The notes under the pieces: generated by a model
The model's input: the letters and a program-made list of their open reading frames with translations, nothing else
The model's database searches: none
What the model was told of the DNA's origin: nothing
DNA from: Streptomyces sp. SID10853
GTDB taxonomy: Bacteria > Actinomycetota > Actinomycetes > Streptomycetales > Streptomycetaceae
Length of the DNA: 32,269 bases
Direction of reading: 5' to 3'
NCBI RefSeq assembly: GCF_010548145.1
Contig: NZ_JAAGLN010000063.1
Coordinates: 1 to 32,269, forward strand
Made by a program: the position numbers and the translations under genes
Shown here: positions 21,213 through 30,521 of the stretch, in pieces
Numbering within the stretch: position 1 is the first letter of the stretch
Layout of the letters: each line of letters starts with the position of its first letter

Positions 21213-21360
21213 AGCACCCCTCCCTGCGCACCGGCGTCCGGTGGCTGTGTCTCCCGGGGGACAACCCCCGGACCCCCGGCCGGAGGGGCCCCGTGGTCGG
21301 CCCGCGTCGAACAGGAACGCCGACATGAAGCACCCCTCCCTGCGCACCGGCGTCCGGTGG
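21208..21360 (+). repeat. partial duplication at the cseB-cseC junction
   Basis: A 37-bp segment covering the cseC start region occurs twice, at 21208-21244 and 21324-21360, identical, 116 bp apart. Between them is 79 bp containing CCGGGGG-ACAA-CCCCCGG (21254-21271) and other GC-rich hairpin sequence resembling the window's intergenic repeats. Confidence 0.9.
21209..21328 (+). CDS. 39-codon mini-ORF, duplicated start of cseC
   Basis: It begins at the ATG that overlaps the cseB stop, reads the same first 12 residues as CseC (MKHPSLRTGVRW), then 27 unrelated residues (LCLPGDNPRTPG...), and stops at TGA 21326-21328, which overlaps the real cseC ATG as ATGA. It probably has no product function but may carry ribosomes from cseB to cseC. 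Confidence 0.55.
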   Translation: MKHPSLRTGVRWLCLPGDNPRTPGRRGPVVGPRRTGTPT

Positions 21361-22647
21361 AAGATCAGCATTGCCATCGCGGGTGTCGGCGCGCTCATCG
21401 CTGTCGCGCTCAGCCTGGTCGTGCACAACGCGGCCCGGGTCTCGATGCTCGACAACGCACGGGACACCCAGGTCGTCCGGCTCCAGTTCGCCCTGCGGCT
21501 CTTCGAGTCGAAGAAACAGCAACAGCAGCAGCCGCAGTTTGGCTCGAAGGTCAACGACCCCAGCCTGCCCAGGGAGTTGCGGCGCCGGGCCGCCGAGAAC
21601 CGGATCTCCACACTCGTGGTCGAGCACCCCAACGGGATCCCGGACGTCTGGGCGGCCGCCCCGCTCTCCGACGGCGATGTGCTCTCCCTGCACAGCCGTT
21701 ACGGCAGCAGCGCCTCCGTCCTGCAGGATCTCGACCGGGCGCTGATCATCGGCTCGGTATCGGTGGTGCTCGGGGGCAGCGCGCTGGGTGTCCTGATCGG
21801 CGGCCAGCTCTCGCGGCGGCTGCGCAAGGCGGCCGCGGCCGCGACCAAGGTCGCGCAGGGCGGCACTGACGTCCGGGTGCGGGCCGCCATCGGCGGTTTC
21901 GTACGGGACGAGACGGACGAGCTGGCCCGCGCCGTGGACGCGATGACCGACACGCTGCAGGAGCGGGTGGAGGCCGAGCGCCGGGTCACCGCCGATATCG
22001 CGCACGAGCTGCGCACACCGGTGACCGGGCTGCTGACAGCCGCGGAGCTGCTGCCGCCCGGCCGGCCGACCGAGCTGGTACGCAACCGGGCGCAGGCCCT
22101 GCGGACCCTGGTCGAGGACGTACTGGAGGTGGCCAGGCTGGACAGCGCGTCCGAGCGGGCCGAGCTCCAGGAGATCGCGCTGGGCGAGTTCGTGAGCCGC
22201 CGGGTGGCGATCATGGCGCCGGACGCGCGGATCCAGGTGGTGCACGAGTCGTGGGTGAACACCGATCCGCGGCGCCTGGAGCGGATCCTCGGCAATCTTC
22301 TGGGCAACGCGGCCAAGCACGGCGGAACGCCGGTGGAGGTCACGGTCGAGGGCCGGGTGGTGCGGGTGCGCGACCACGGGCCCGGGTTCCCCGGCACGCT
22401 GCTGCGGGAGGGGCCGAGCCGTTTCCGTACGGGCAGCAGCGACCGGGCGGGCGTGGGGCACGGCCTGGGGCTGACGATCGCGGCCGGGCAGGCGAAGGTG
22501 CTCGGGGCGCGGCTGACCTTCCGTAACGCAGCGCCCGAGGGTGCGAAGGAGACGGGCGGCGCCATCGCGGTGCTCTGGCTCCCGGAGCACGCGCCGACGG
22601 TCACCGGCAGCTTCCGCACCCTGACCCGGCCGAACGGGCCAGCGTGA
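21325..22647 (+). CDS. cseC: sensor histidine kinase CseC
   Basis: Membrane sensor that detects envelope stress and phosphorylates CseB. The 440-residue protein has membrane helices at about 13-33 and 140-160 flanking an extracytoplasmic sensor (with a Gln run at 65-69), a HAMP segment, the H-box DIAHELRTPVTG (His227), N-box GNLLGNAAKH (about 322-332), G1 DHGPGFP and G2 GHGLGL (378-383). ATG 21325 is chosen because it matches the kinase start after the duplicated segment and has AGGAA about 8 nt upstream. It follows cseB through a mini-ORF rather than by direct overlap. Confidence 0.93.
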   Translation: MKHPSLRTGVRWKISIAIAGVGALIAVALSLVVHNAARVSMLDNARDTQVVRLQFALRLFESKKQQQQQPQFGSKVNDPSLPRELRRRAAENRISTLVVEHPNGIPDVWAAAPLSDGDVLSLHSRYGSSASVLQDLDRALIIGSVSVVLGGSALGVLIGGQLSRRLRKAAAAATKVAQGGTDVRVRAAIGGFVRDETDELARAVDAMTDTLQERVEAERRVTADIAHELRTPVTGLLTAAELLPPGRPTELVRNRAQALRTLVEDVLEVARLDSASERAELQEIALGEFVSRRVAIMAPDARIQVVHESWVNTDPRRLERILGNLLGNAAKHGGTPVEVTVEGRVVRVRDHGPGFPGTLLREGPSRFRTGSSDRAGVGHGLGLTIAAGQAKVLGARLTFRNAAPEGAKETGGAIAVLWLPEHAPTVTGSFRTLTRPNGPA

Positions 22648-22667
22648 CGCGTACAGAACCAGACAGC

Positions 22668-22708
22668 CGAGTGGGCCCCGGACGCGCGATGCGTCCGGGG
22701 CCCACTCG
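22668..22708. terminator. bidirectional terminator, cseC and exporter
   Basis: An 18-bp perfect stem (22668-22685 with 22691-22708) around a 5-nt loop lies between the converging cseC and exporter genes, 20 and 29 nt from their stops. It ends both transcripts most likely. Confidence 0.8.
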
Positions 22709-22737
22709 TGTCCGTACTGCGGGAGTCGGGGTGGGGC

Positions 22738-24288
22738 CTACGGCTCCTGCACCGGTGCGGGGGTCTCCGGCCCGCCGCGCAGCGCCACTTCCTTGACGAA
22801 GACGGCGGCGACGATCACCGCGAGTCCGGCGAAGGCTCCCAGCAGGAATCCGCCGTGGGTGCCCGCCGCGACGGCGTACTGGTACGCGTCCCTGGCCTTC
22901 TCCGGCAGCTTCGCCAGGCTCGCCGCGTCCAGCTGCGCCGAGGGGAGCGAGGCGCCCTTGCCCACCCGTGCGGCCATCTCGTCCTGCACCTTGTTGGTGA
23001 AGAGCGCGCCCATGATGGAGACGCCGAAGGAGGAGCCGAGCGTACGGAAGAGGGTGGTCGACGACGAGGCGACGCCCATGTCCTTCATCTCCACGCTGTT
23101 CTGTGCGACCAGCATGGTGATCTGCATCAGGAAGCCCATGCCGGCGCCGACCACAGCCATGTAGACACCGGTCGTCAGCCGTGTGGTGTGGACGTCCATC
23201 GTGGACAGCAGGTACAGCCCGACGACCATCAGGGCGCCGCCCGCGATCGGGAACACCTTGTACTTGCCGGTGTTGGTGGTGACCCGGCCCGCGACGAGCG
23301 AGACGGCCATCATCGCCAGCAGCATCGGCATCAGCAGCAGACCGGAGTTGGTCGCCGACGCGCCCTGCACCGACTGCTGGAACAGAGGCAGGAAGAGCAT
23401 CGCGCCGAACATCACGAAGCCGGTCAGGAAGCCGATGATCGACATCAGCGAGAAGTTCCGGTTGCGGAAGATGTGCAGCGGCACGATCGGCTCGGCGGCC
23501 TTGGTCTCCCAGAAGACGAAGCCGATCAGCGCGGCGACGCCGATGAAGATCAGCTCCATGATGATGGCCGAGCCCCAGGCGTACTGCGAGCCGCCCCAGG
23601 TGGTGACCAGCACGATCGACACGATGCCGATGGTCAGCAGCGCGGTCCCGAGATAGTCGATCCGGCCCCGCGACCGCTTCTTCGGCAGGTGCAGCACGGC
23701 CGTGACCATGGCGAGTGCGACCGCGCCCAGCGGGAGGTTGATGTAGAAGGTCCAGCGCCAGCCGAGGTGGTCCGTGATGGCGCCGCCGACGAGCGGTCCG
23801 CCGATCATCGCGACGGCCATGACGCCCGCCATCATGCCCTGGTACTTGCCGCGCTCACGGGGCGGAATCAGGTCGCCGATGATCGCCATGACGCCGACCA
23901 TCAGACCGCCGGCGCCGAGGCCCTGGATCGCGCGGAAGCCGATGAGCTGGCTCATGTCCTGCGCCATGCCGCTCGCCGCGGAGCCGACCAGGAAGATCAC
24001 GATGGAGGAGAGGAAGGCGCCCTTGCGCCCGTACATGTCGCCGACCTTGCCCCAGATGGGCGTGGACGCCGCCGTCGCCAGCGTGTACGCGGTCACCACC
24101 CAGGACAGATGTGCCAGCCCGCCGAGCTCGCCGACGATGGTCGGCATCGCGGTGTTCACGATCATGTTGTCGAGCATCGCGAGCAGCATCGCGATCATCA
24201 GCGCGAACAGCACCACCCGCACGCTGCGCGGCTGACGGCCGGCTTTGCCGCCCGCTTCCGGTCTCGTCAGTTCTGCGGTCTCCGACAC
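22738..24288 (-). CDS. DHA2-family (14-TM) MFS drug exporter
   Basis: A 516-residue proton-driven multidrug exporter of the EmrB/QacA type in the cytoplasmic membrane. Motif D1 LDNMIVNTAMPTI, motif A GKVGDMYGRKG, motif B-like FRAIQGLGAGGLM and motif C-like MIGGPLVGG are all present, with about 14 hydrophobic helices. The N-terminus could be GTG 24300, 24297 or 24288; I use 24288, which leaves room for GGGAG 11 nt upstream. It is divergent from a TetR regulator across a 26-bp inverted repeat, so substrate-induced derepression is likely. Substrate unknown. Confidence 0.9.
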   Translation of the reverse strand: MSETAELTRPEAGGKAGRQPRSVRVVLFALMIAMLLAMLDNMIVNTAMPTIVGELGGLAHLSWVVTAYTLATAASTPIWGKVGDMYGRKGAFLSSIVIFLVGSAASGMAQDMSQLIGFRAIQGLGAGGLMVGVMAIIGDLIPPRERGKYQGMMAGVMAVAMIGGPLVGGAITDHLGWRWTFYINLPLGAVALAMVTAVLHLPKKRSRGRIDYLGTALLTIGIVSIVLVTTWGGSQYAWGSAIIMELIFIGVAALIGFVFWETKAAEPIVPLHIFRNRNFSLMSIIGFLTGFVMFGAMLFLPLFQQSVQGASATNSGLLLMPMLLAMMAVSLVAGRVTTNTGKYKVFPIAGGALMVVGLYLLSTMDVHTTRLTTGVYMAVVGAGMGFLMQITMLVAQNSVEMKDMGVASSSTTLFRTLGSSFGVSIMGALFTNKVQDEMAARVGKGASLPSAQLDAASLAKLPEKARDAYQYAVAAGTHGGFLLGAFAGLAVIVAAVFVKEVALRGGPETPAPVQEP

Positions 24289-24327
24289 GTACCCCACCAC
24301 TCCCCATGAGCCTGCCGGGCCTGATTT

Positions 24328-24408
24328 CGATACTTACTTGCCGCCCGGCTAGTTGATTACACTGGGAGAAGGTAGCCTCGGTACTAGCCGGGCGTCAAGT
24401 AAGTATCG
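24328..24408. promoter_or_regulatory. paired operator between exporter and TetR genes
   Basis: The arms 24328-24353 and 24383-24408 are 26-bp inverted copies with one mismatch, 29 bp apart. Each arm holds an imperfect 18-bp palindrome of the form ACTTGccGCCCGGCTAGT (24336-24353; mirror 24383-24400), which fits one TetR dimer site. A minus-strand -10-like TGTAAT (24356-24361) lies in the spacer and would serve the exporter. Confidence 0.75.
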
Positions 24409-24420
24409 CGGGAGAGCACC

Positions 24421-24993
24421 ATGAGCAGCAGAGGCAACACCCGTCAGCGGATCCAGGATGTCGCGCTGGAGCTCTTCGTCGAGCAGGGGTACGAGAAGAC
24501 GTCACTCCGGGAGATCGCCGAGAAGCTCGACGTCACCAAGGCGGCTCTCTACTACCACTTCAAGACCAAGGAAGACATCCTCATCAGCCTCTTCCACGAT
24601 CTGGCGGAACCCATCGACGAGGTCATCGCATGGGGGCAGAGCCGGCCCCGCAGCCTGGAGACGAAGAAGGAGGTCCTGCGCCGCTACAGCGAGGCACTCA
24701 GCGGCGTGGCCCCTCTGTTCCGCTTCATGCAGGAGAACCAGGGGACGGTGCGGGAGCTGAGCGTCGGCGAGAACTTCAAGGACCGGATGCTGCTTCTGCT
24801 CGACCTGGTGAGAGCACCCGACGCGTCACTGACCGACCAGGTCCGCTGCTTCACCGCGCTGTTCACCATGCACGCCGGTTCGTTCGCGCTCAGAGACGCC
24901 GAAGGCGACCCCGAGGAGAAGCGCAAGGCTGTCCTCGAAGTCGCCATCGAGCTCATGACCCAGGCCCATCTGGATGCGGGCGTGGAGCGTTAA
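24421..24993 (+). CDS. TetR family transcriptional regulator
   Basis: A 190-residue repressor. The N-terminal helix-turn-helix (about 8-55) reads RQRIQDVALELFVEQGYEKTSLREIAEKLDVTKAALYYHFKTKEDIL, a standard TetR DNA-binding domain. The rest is a helical ligand-binding and dimer domain. ATG 24421 has GGGAGAG 4 nt upstream. It is divergent from the DHA2 exporter and the intergenic inverted repeat gives two likely binding sites, so it should repress the exporter and itself. The ligand is unknown. It converges on the M23 peptidase gene with a 28-bp gap. Confidence 0.92.
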   Translation: MSSRGNTRQRIQDVALELFVEQGYEKTSLREIAEKLDVTKAALYYHFKTKEDILISLFHDLAEPIDEVIAWGQSRPRSLETKKEVLRRYSEALSGVAPLFRFMQENQGTVRELSVGENFKDRMLLLLDLVRAPDASLTDQVRCFTALFTMHAGSFALRDAEGDPEEKRKAVLEVAIELMTQAHLDAGVER

Positions 24994-25021
24994 CCGTCCT
25001 GTGCCGGCCGGTGCTGACCGG

Positions 25022-25714
25022 TCAGAACTTGACGCCGTGGGCCTTCAGGAACGGCATCGGGTTGAAGCCCGAGCCGTAGTTCGGGCCCGTGCGGACCTCG
25101 AAGTGCAGGTGCGGGCCGGTCACATTGCCCGTCGCACCGGACTTGGCGATGACCTGACCGGTCTTGACGGTCTGGCCGATGTGGACGTCGATCTGCGACA
25201 GGTGCGCGTACTGCGTGTACGTGTTGTCGCTGTGCTTGATCTCGATCGCGTTGCCGTACGCCGGGCCGTCGCCGCCGCCGTTGGGGCCGGCCTTCACGAC
25301 GGTGCCGCCGTGCGCGGCCATGACCGAGGTGCCGGTCGGCACGACGAAGTCCTGGCCCGAGTGCTTGTGGGACCACATGTGGCCGGCCTCGCCGAAGGGC
25401 TCACCGATCACGGGGTGCGCGACGGGCGCGACCCACGCGTTGGCGGCCTTCTTCGCCTGGGCGGCCTTGGCGGCCTTCGTCTCCTTGGCCGTCTTGGCGG
25501 TGTGCTCCGCGGCCTTGGACTGGGCGCTGGCCTGGTGGGCGAGCGCGGTCGCGACATTCGAGGTCCCCGCGGCCGCGGTGGCCGGGTGTGCGTCGGCAGC
25601 GACCGCGACCCCGGCTCCCAGCGCGACCGACACTCCGAGCCCGGCGGCTACGACCGCAGCGCGGGTGCGAAGCGGGGACCGGCGGGACACGAGGGACGTG
25701 GTGTGCTTCTGCAT
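25022..25714 (-). CDS. secreted M23 family metallopeptidase
   Basis: A 230-residue zinc endopeptidase that cuts peptidoglycan cross-links. An arginine-rich N-region and AAVVAAGLGVSVALGAGVAVAADA form a signal peptide (cut near 40). An Ala/Lys-rich linker with coiled-coil character (about 50-95) follows. The LytM domain has H118 and D122 (HSGQD), H171 and H202-L-H204, the zinc and catalytic residues. ATG 25714 has GGAG 9 nt upstream. It resembles the M23 peptidase that precedes clpC in Streptomyces. I did not find a c-di-AMP riboswitch upstream. Confidence 0.9.
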   Translation of the reverse strand: MQKHTTSLVSRRSPLRTRAAVVAAGLGVSVALGAGVAVAADAHPATAAAGTSNVATALAHQASAQSKAAEHTAKTAKETKAAKAAQAKKAANAWVAPVAHPVIGEPFGEAGHMWSHKHSGQDFVVPTGTSVMAAHGGTVVKAGPNGGGDGPAYGNAIEIKHSDNTYTQYAHLSQIDVHIGQTVKTGQVIAKSGATGNVTGPHLHFEVRTGPNYGSGFNPMPFLKAHGVKF

Positions 25715-25770
25715 ACGTGAGATCTCCGTACATCAGTGGACCCAACCGTTCAGGTCGGGCGGACCACTCA

Positions 25771-25798
25771 TTGGTAACCCACTCCGCGAAGCACCCAA
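25771..25798 (-). promoter_or_regulatory. possible M23 peptidase promoter
   Basis: On the minus strand TTGGGT (25793-25798) and TACCAA (25771-25776) are 16 bp apart, about 60 nt upstream of the start. Only a partial consensus match. Confidence 0.25.
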
Positions 25799-25957
25799 AA
25801 CGCCCATCTACGACATCGCGTCGTAGGGGAAGCGCAGGGAAAGTCCCTCCGGATCGCGAGGGGATACCGGCACCCGGCGCGGGGGATCGATCCGGTTACG
25901 GGTGTTTAGGCCCAGTTCGCCCGGGCAGGGATCGGCCTCGCACAGGCAGGGCCTCCC

Positions 25958-25973
25958 GGGGGCCGAAAGTCCC
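25958..25973 (-). promoter_or_regulatory. DosR/OsdR-like (DevR) binding-site candidate
   Basis: The minus strand reads GGGACTTTCGGCCCCC, close to DevR-type boxes known upstream of dormancy or hypoxia genes in actinomycetes (GGGACTTTnGGCCC). It is about 250 nt upstream of the M23 start. Confidence 0.35.
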
Positions 25974-26091
25974 GGGCCCCCCGGTCCGGAAGGCCCGGCG
26001 GCCGTCTGCGGCTCATCCCCTATTCCGGCTAGTAGGCCAAAACACTCCTGTGGCGCTTGTCACCGGCGAGGGACCAACGCCTGTCCGTTTC

Positions 26092-26107
26092 GGGACCTTC
26101 GGCGACC
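26092..26107 (+). promoter_or_regulatory. second DevR-like element
   Basis: GGGACCTTCGGCGACC resembles the Streptomyces DevR box GGGACCTTCGGCCC apart from its last bases. Confidence 0.25.
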
Positions 26108-26157
26108 GGCAGACACTGCGGAAGCGGCTCGGGCGAGGGCTGAGAAGCGGGCGCTGT

Positions 26158-26312
26158 AGCGGCGAACCAGCGGGCGCGGGAGCGGCGAACCAGCGGGCGC
26201 GGGAGCGGACGCGGCGAACCAGCGGGCCCGGAAGGGCGCGGGGGCCGGAAGGGCACGGACGCAGACCTGGCACCGACGCAGACGCGGGCACGGACGCGGA
26301 CGCGGGCACGGG
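26158..26312. repeat. 23-bp and 12-bp tandem repeats
   Basis: Two exact 23-bp copies (26158-26180, 26181-26203) starting AGCGGCGAACCAGCGGG and a third imperfect one (26211-26231) are followed by GACGCGGGCACG-type short repeats up to about 26312. Non-coding. Confidence 0.75.
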
Positions 26313-26364
26313 ACGGGCAGGCGGAGGTGGCCGGCGGCTCACGGCGCGGCACAGCACAGCACAC

Positions 26365-26405
26365 AGAGCGGCCCCGGAACCGATGACCGGTTCCGGGGCC
26401 GCTCT
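26365..26405 (-). terminator. clpC terminator
   Basis: An 18-bp perfect stem (26365-26382 with 26388-26405) around a 5-nt loop begins 30 nt after the clpC stop codon. No T-tract. Confidence 0.8.
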
Positions 26406-26435
26406 GGTGGTGCTGGGCCGCTCAACGCATCAGCG

Positions 26436-28961
<2,526 letters not shown>

Positions 28962-29022
28962 CGTTAATCGCTCCTCAGAGCGGTCGGGCAGCGAGGGGTC
29001 GGTCCCCTCCCAGTCCTTCCGC

Positions 29023-29051
29023 ATGCTAGTCCCGCAGGGCGGGACAGCTCA
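29023..29051 (-). promoter_or_regulatory. possible proximal clpC promoter with palindrome
   Basis: TAGCAT (29023-29028, minus strand) would be a -10. Its spacer is filled by GTCCCGC-AGG-GCGGGAC (29029-29045), a perfect 7-bp inverted repeat. The -35 (TGAGCT) is poor. Confidence 0.3.
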
Positions 29052-29145
29052 TTCCAACTGCCGACACCCGTCCATGGCCTCCGGCCCGAACAGCCGACAA
29101 CTGCTCCAACCCGATGGTGCGAGACGATGTTCCCGCAGGCCAGGC

Positions 29146-29179
29146 AGATACCCCTGTCTCCAGTACGCCGATGGCGAAC
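29146..29179 (-). promoter_or_regulatory. ClgR box and adjoining -10 upstream of clpC
   Basis: The plus-strand sequence 29162-29179 fits the published ClgR consensus WNNWCGCYNANRGCGWWS at every position (CGCCGATGGCG core). On the minus strand GTATCT (29146-29151) follows by 10 bp as a -10, placing the ClgR box over the -35, as expected for an activator. Transcription would start near 29139. Confidence 0.6.
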
Positions 29180-29390
29180 GTGAGACCGCCTGAACCGCGT
29201 GTCGCCCCTCCCCACTAGGTATGTCTTACCCGCAGAGACTGACAGTCCATGCGGCGTGCGACGGTTCCCCTCAGCTACGGGCGAACATCCTCGCGCCCCC
29301 GGACACATCCGCACGCCTCTTGTTCATCAACGGAACGCAATCAAGCGGAAGCACTCCGTAACTCCCGCGCACCGTGGCAGTTGCTCAGTC

Positions 29391-30062
29391 ATGGCCTTCA
29401 CCGTTCCGTCCCCCCGCGAACCGGCCGACCGCGAACCGTCCGCCCGGACACGCAGCGGCACCGGAAGCGGCAGTTCCGACAGCACGCTCCGCTGGTACGA
29501 GTCCCGGCTGGGCTGGGCCGCGCTGGCCGGGCCGCCGGTACGGCTGCTGACGGGGGTGCGTTTCGACGTGATCGACCTGCCGTCCGACGCCGGGCTCGCG
29601 CTGCTGCGCAGGGCTCCCGGCACGGGCCCTGTGGCGCTGGAGGGCTCCCGGGTGCGGCTGCTGGTGGCGGCGGGCAGCGCCGACGAGCTGCCGGGGCTGC
29701 TCGACTGGCTGGAGTGGGGCGGGATCGCACTGGATCTGACCGCCGTCGGCGCGGGCGGCCTGATCGCCGCTCCCCGGCCGCCCGGCCCGCGAGGCGTACA
29801 GGCGGCTGCCCGCTGGCTGCGGCCGCCGGAGCCGGGGCGCGATGTGGAGCCATCCCTGCCCGTCTTCAGCCGGTTCGGGGAGGGGGGCAGCGCTCCCGAC
29901 CTGGTACGGCTGGTGGACGCGGCGGCCGAGGAATGCCACCGGGCCCGGATGGTGCGTAGCGCCGCGGCTTTCCGGGGGGCGCCCCCCGGAGACCGGACTG
30001 CGGCTGCTGTCCGGGGTGCGAACCCCGGACCTTCCGGGAATCAGCCGTTGGCCTTCTCGTAA
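29391..30062 (+). CDS. SCO3374-family protein, unknown function
   Basis: A 223-residue protein between clpC and lsr2, the position of the SCO3374 protein in S. coelicolor. The core (about 35-180) contains LRWYESRLGWAALAG, VRFDVIDLPSDAG, VRLLVAAGSADELPGLLDWLEWGGIALDLTAVGAGG and ARWLRPPEPGRDVEPSLP. The general form recalls N-terminal prim-pol-like Streptomyces proteins, but no catalytic acidic motif is visible. The last 40 residues are low-complexity and lie over two hairpins. Its 3' end overlaps convergent lsr2 by 22 bp. No ribosome site before ATG 29391. Confidence 0.6.
   Translation: MAFTVPSPREPADREPSARTRSGTGSGSSDSTLRWYESRLGWAALAGPPVRLLTGVRFDVIDLPSDAGLALLRRAPGTGPVALEGSRVRLLVAAGSADELPGLLDWLEWGGIALDLTAVGAGGLIAAPRPPGPRGVQAAARWLRPPEPGRDVEPSLPVFSRFGEGGSAPDLVRLVDAAAEECHRARMVRSAAAFRGAPPGDRTAAAVRGANPGPSGNQPLAFS
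29971..29990. repeat. 20-bp palindrome within the SCO3374-like gene
   Basis: TCCGGGGGGCGCCCCCCGGA is perfectly self-complementary and lies in the 3' coding part. Confidence 0.8.
30009..30030 (-). terminator. lsr2 terminator, inside the opposing gene
   Basis: GTCCGGGGT-GCGA-ACCCCGGAC forms a 9-bp stem 10 nt after the lsr2 stop. It is also in the coding tail of the plus-strand gene. Confidence 0.6.
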
Positions 30063-30376
30063 GCCTCACGGATGTCCGCGGGCACACGGCCGCGGTCATT
30101 CACGTTGTAGCCGTTCTCCTTGGCCCACTTGCGAATCTCGGCGGTGTCCTTGTTCCCGCCGACAGCGATACGGGCCTTGCCGCGGCCACTGGTGCCACGG
30201 CCACCGGTGCGCCGGCCGCCCTTGGCGTAAGGCTCCAGCAGTGTGCGGAGCTTGTCCGCGTTCGCGGTGGTGAGGTCGATCTCGTAAGTCTTGCCATCCA
30301 GAGCGAACGTCACGGTCTCGTCCGCCTCGCCGCCGTCGAGGTCATCGACAAGAAGGACCTGAACCTTCTGTGCCAC
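30041..30376 (-). CDS. lsr2: Lsr2 nucleoid-associated silencer
   Basis: An H-NS-like protein that coats AT-rich DNA and silences foreign and specialised-metabolite genes. The 111-residue protein has the N-terminal dimer/oligomer domain (MAQKVQVLLVDDLDGGEADETVTFALDGKTYEIDLTTANADKL), a Gly/Arg linker and the C-terminal DNA-binding domain with the AT-hook-like RGR in VNDRGRVPADIREAYEKANG. It closely resembles S. coelicolor Lsr2. GTG 30376 has AAGGAA 5 nt upstream; upstream in-frame codons are leader. It overlaps the convergent SCO3374-like gene by 22 bp. Confidence 0.97.
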   Translation of the reverse strand: MAQKVQVLLVDDLDGGEADETVTFALDGKTYEIDLTTANADKLRTLLEPYAKGGRRTGGRGTSGRGKARIAVGGNKDTAEIRKWAKENGYNVNDRGRVPADIREAYEKANG

Positions 30377-30521
30377 CGGATTTCCTTTCATCGAAAAATT
30401 CAGTACGCGGAAAGGAAACCGCTTTTCCCTGGAAAACACAAACCCCCGGCAGAGGTTCAGGAGTGCAAGAACGCGGGAAACATGCGCGATTCGGACATAG
30501 GGTTCCGATGCGAAGTGACCG

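Larger units (their letters stand above)
25827..26364. other. long non-coding gap upstream of M23 peptidase
   Basis: No convincing gene. Open frames here are shadows of GC bias. It contains a DosR/OsdR-like site (25958-25973), a second similar element (26092-26107) and the tandem repeats at 26158-26312. Confidence 0.6.

Noticed and set aside
21241..21324. Upstream GTG start extending CseC by 28 residues
   Set aside because: The extension is Pro/Gly/Arg-rich sequence from the inserted repeat, while ATG 21325 has a ribosome site and the conserved kinase start.
24328..24408. Inverted repeat as the end of an insertion element
   Set aside because: The position between divergent exporter and TetR genes and the internal 18-bp palindromes fit operators better; no target duplication or transposase is present.
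25715..25920. c-di-AMP (ydaO) riboswitch upstream of the M23 peptidase
   Set aside because: Expected because disA is in the window and such riboswitches precede wall hydrolases, but the conserved ydaO core segments are not recognisable here.
28962..29024. 21-residue N-terminal extension of ClpC
   Set aside because: ClpC proteins start MFERFTDRARR; the upstream ATG is inside the promoter and lacks a ribosome site.
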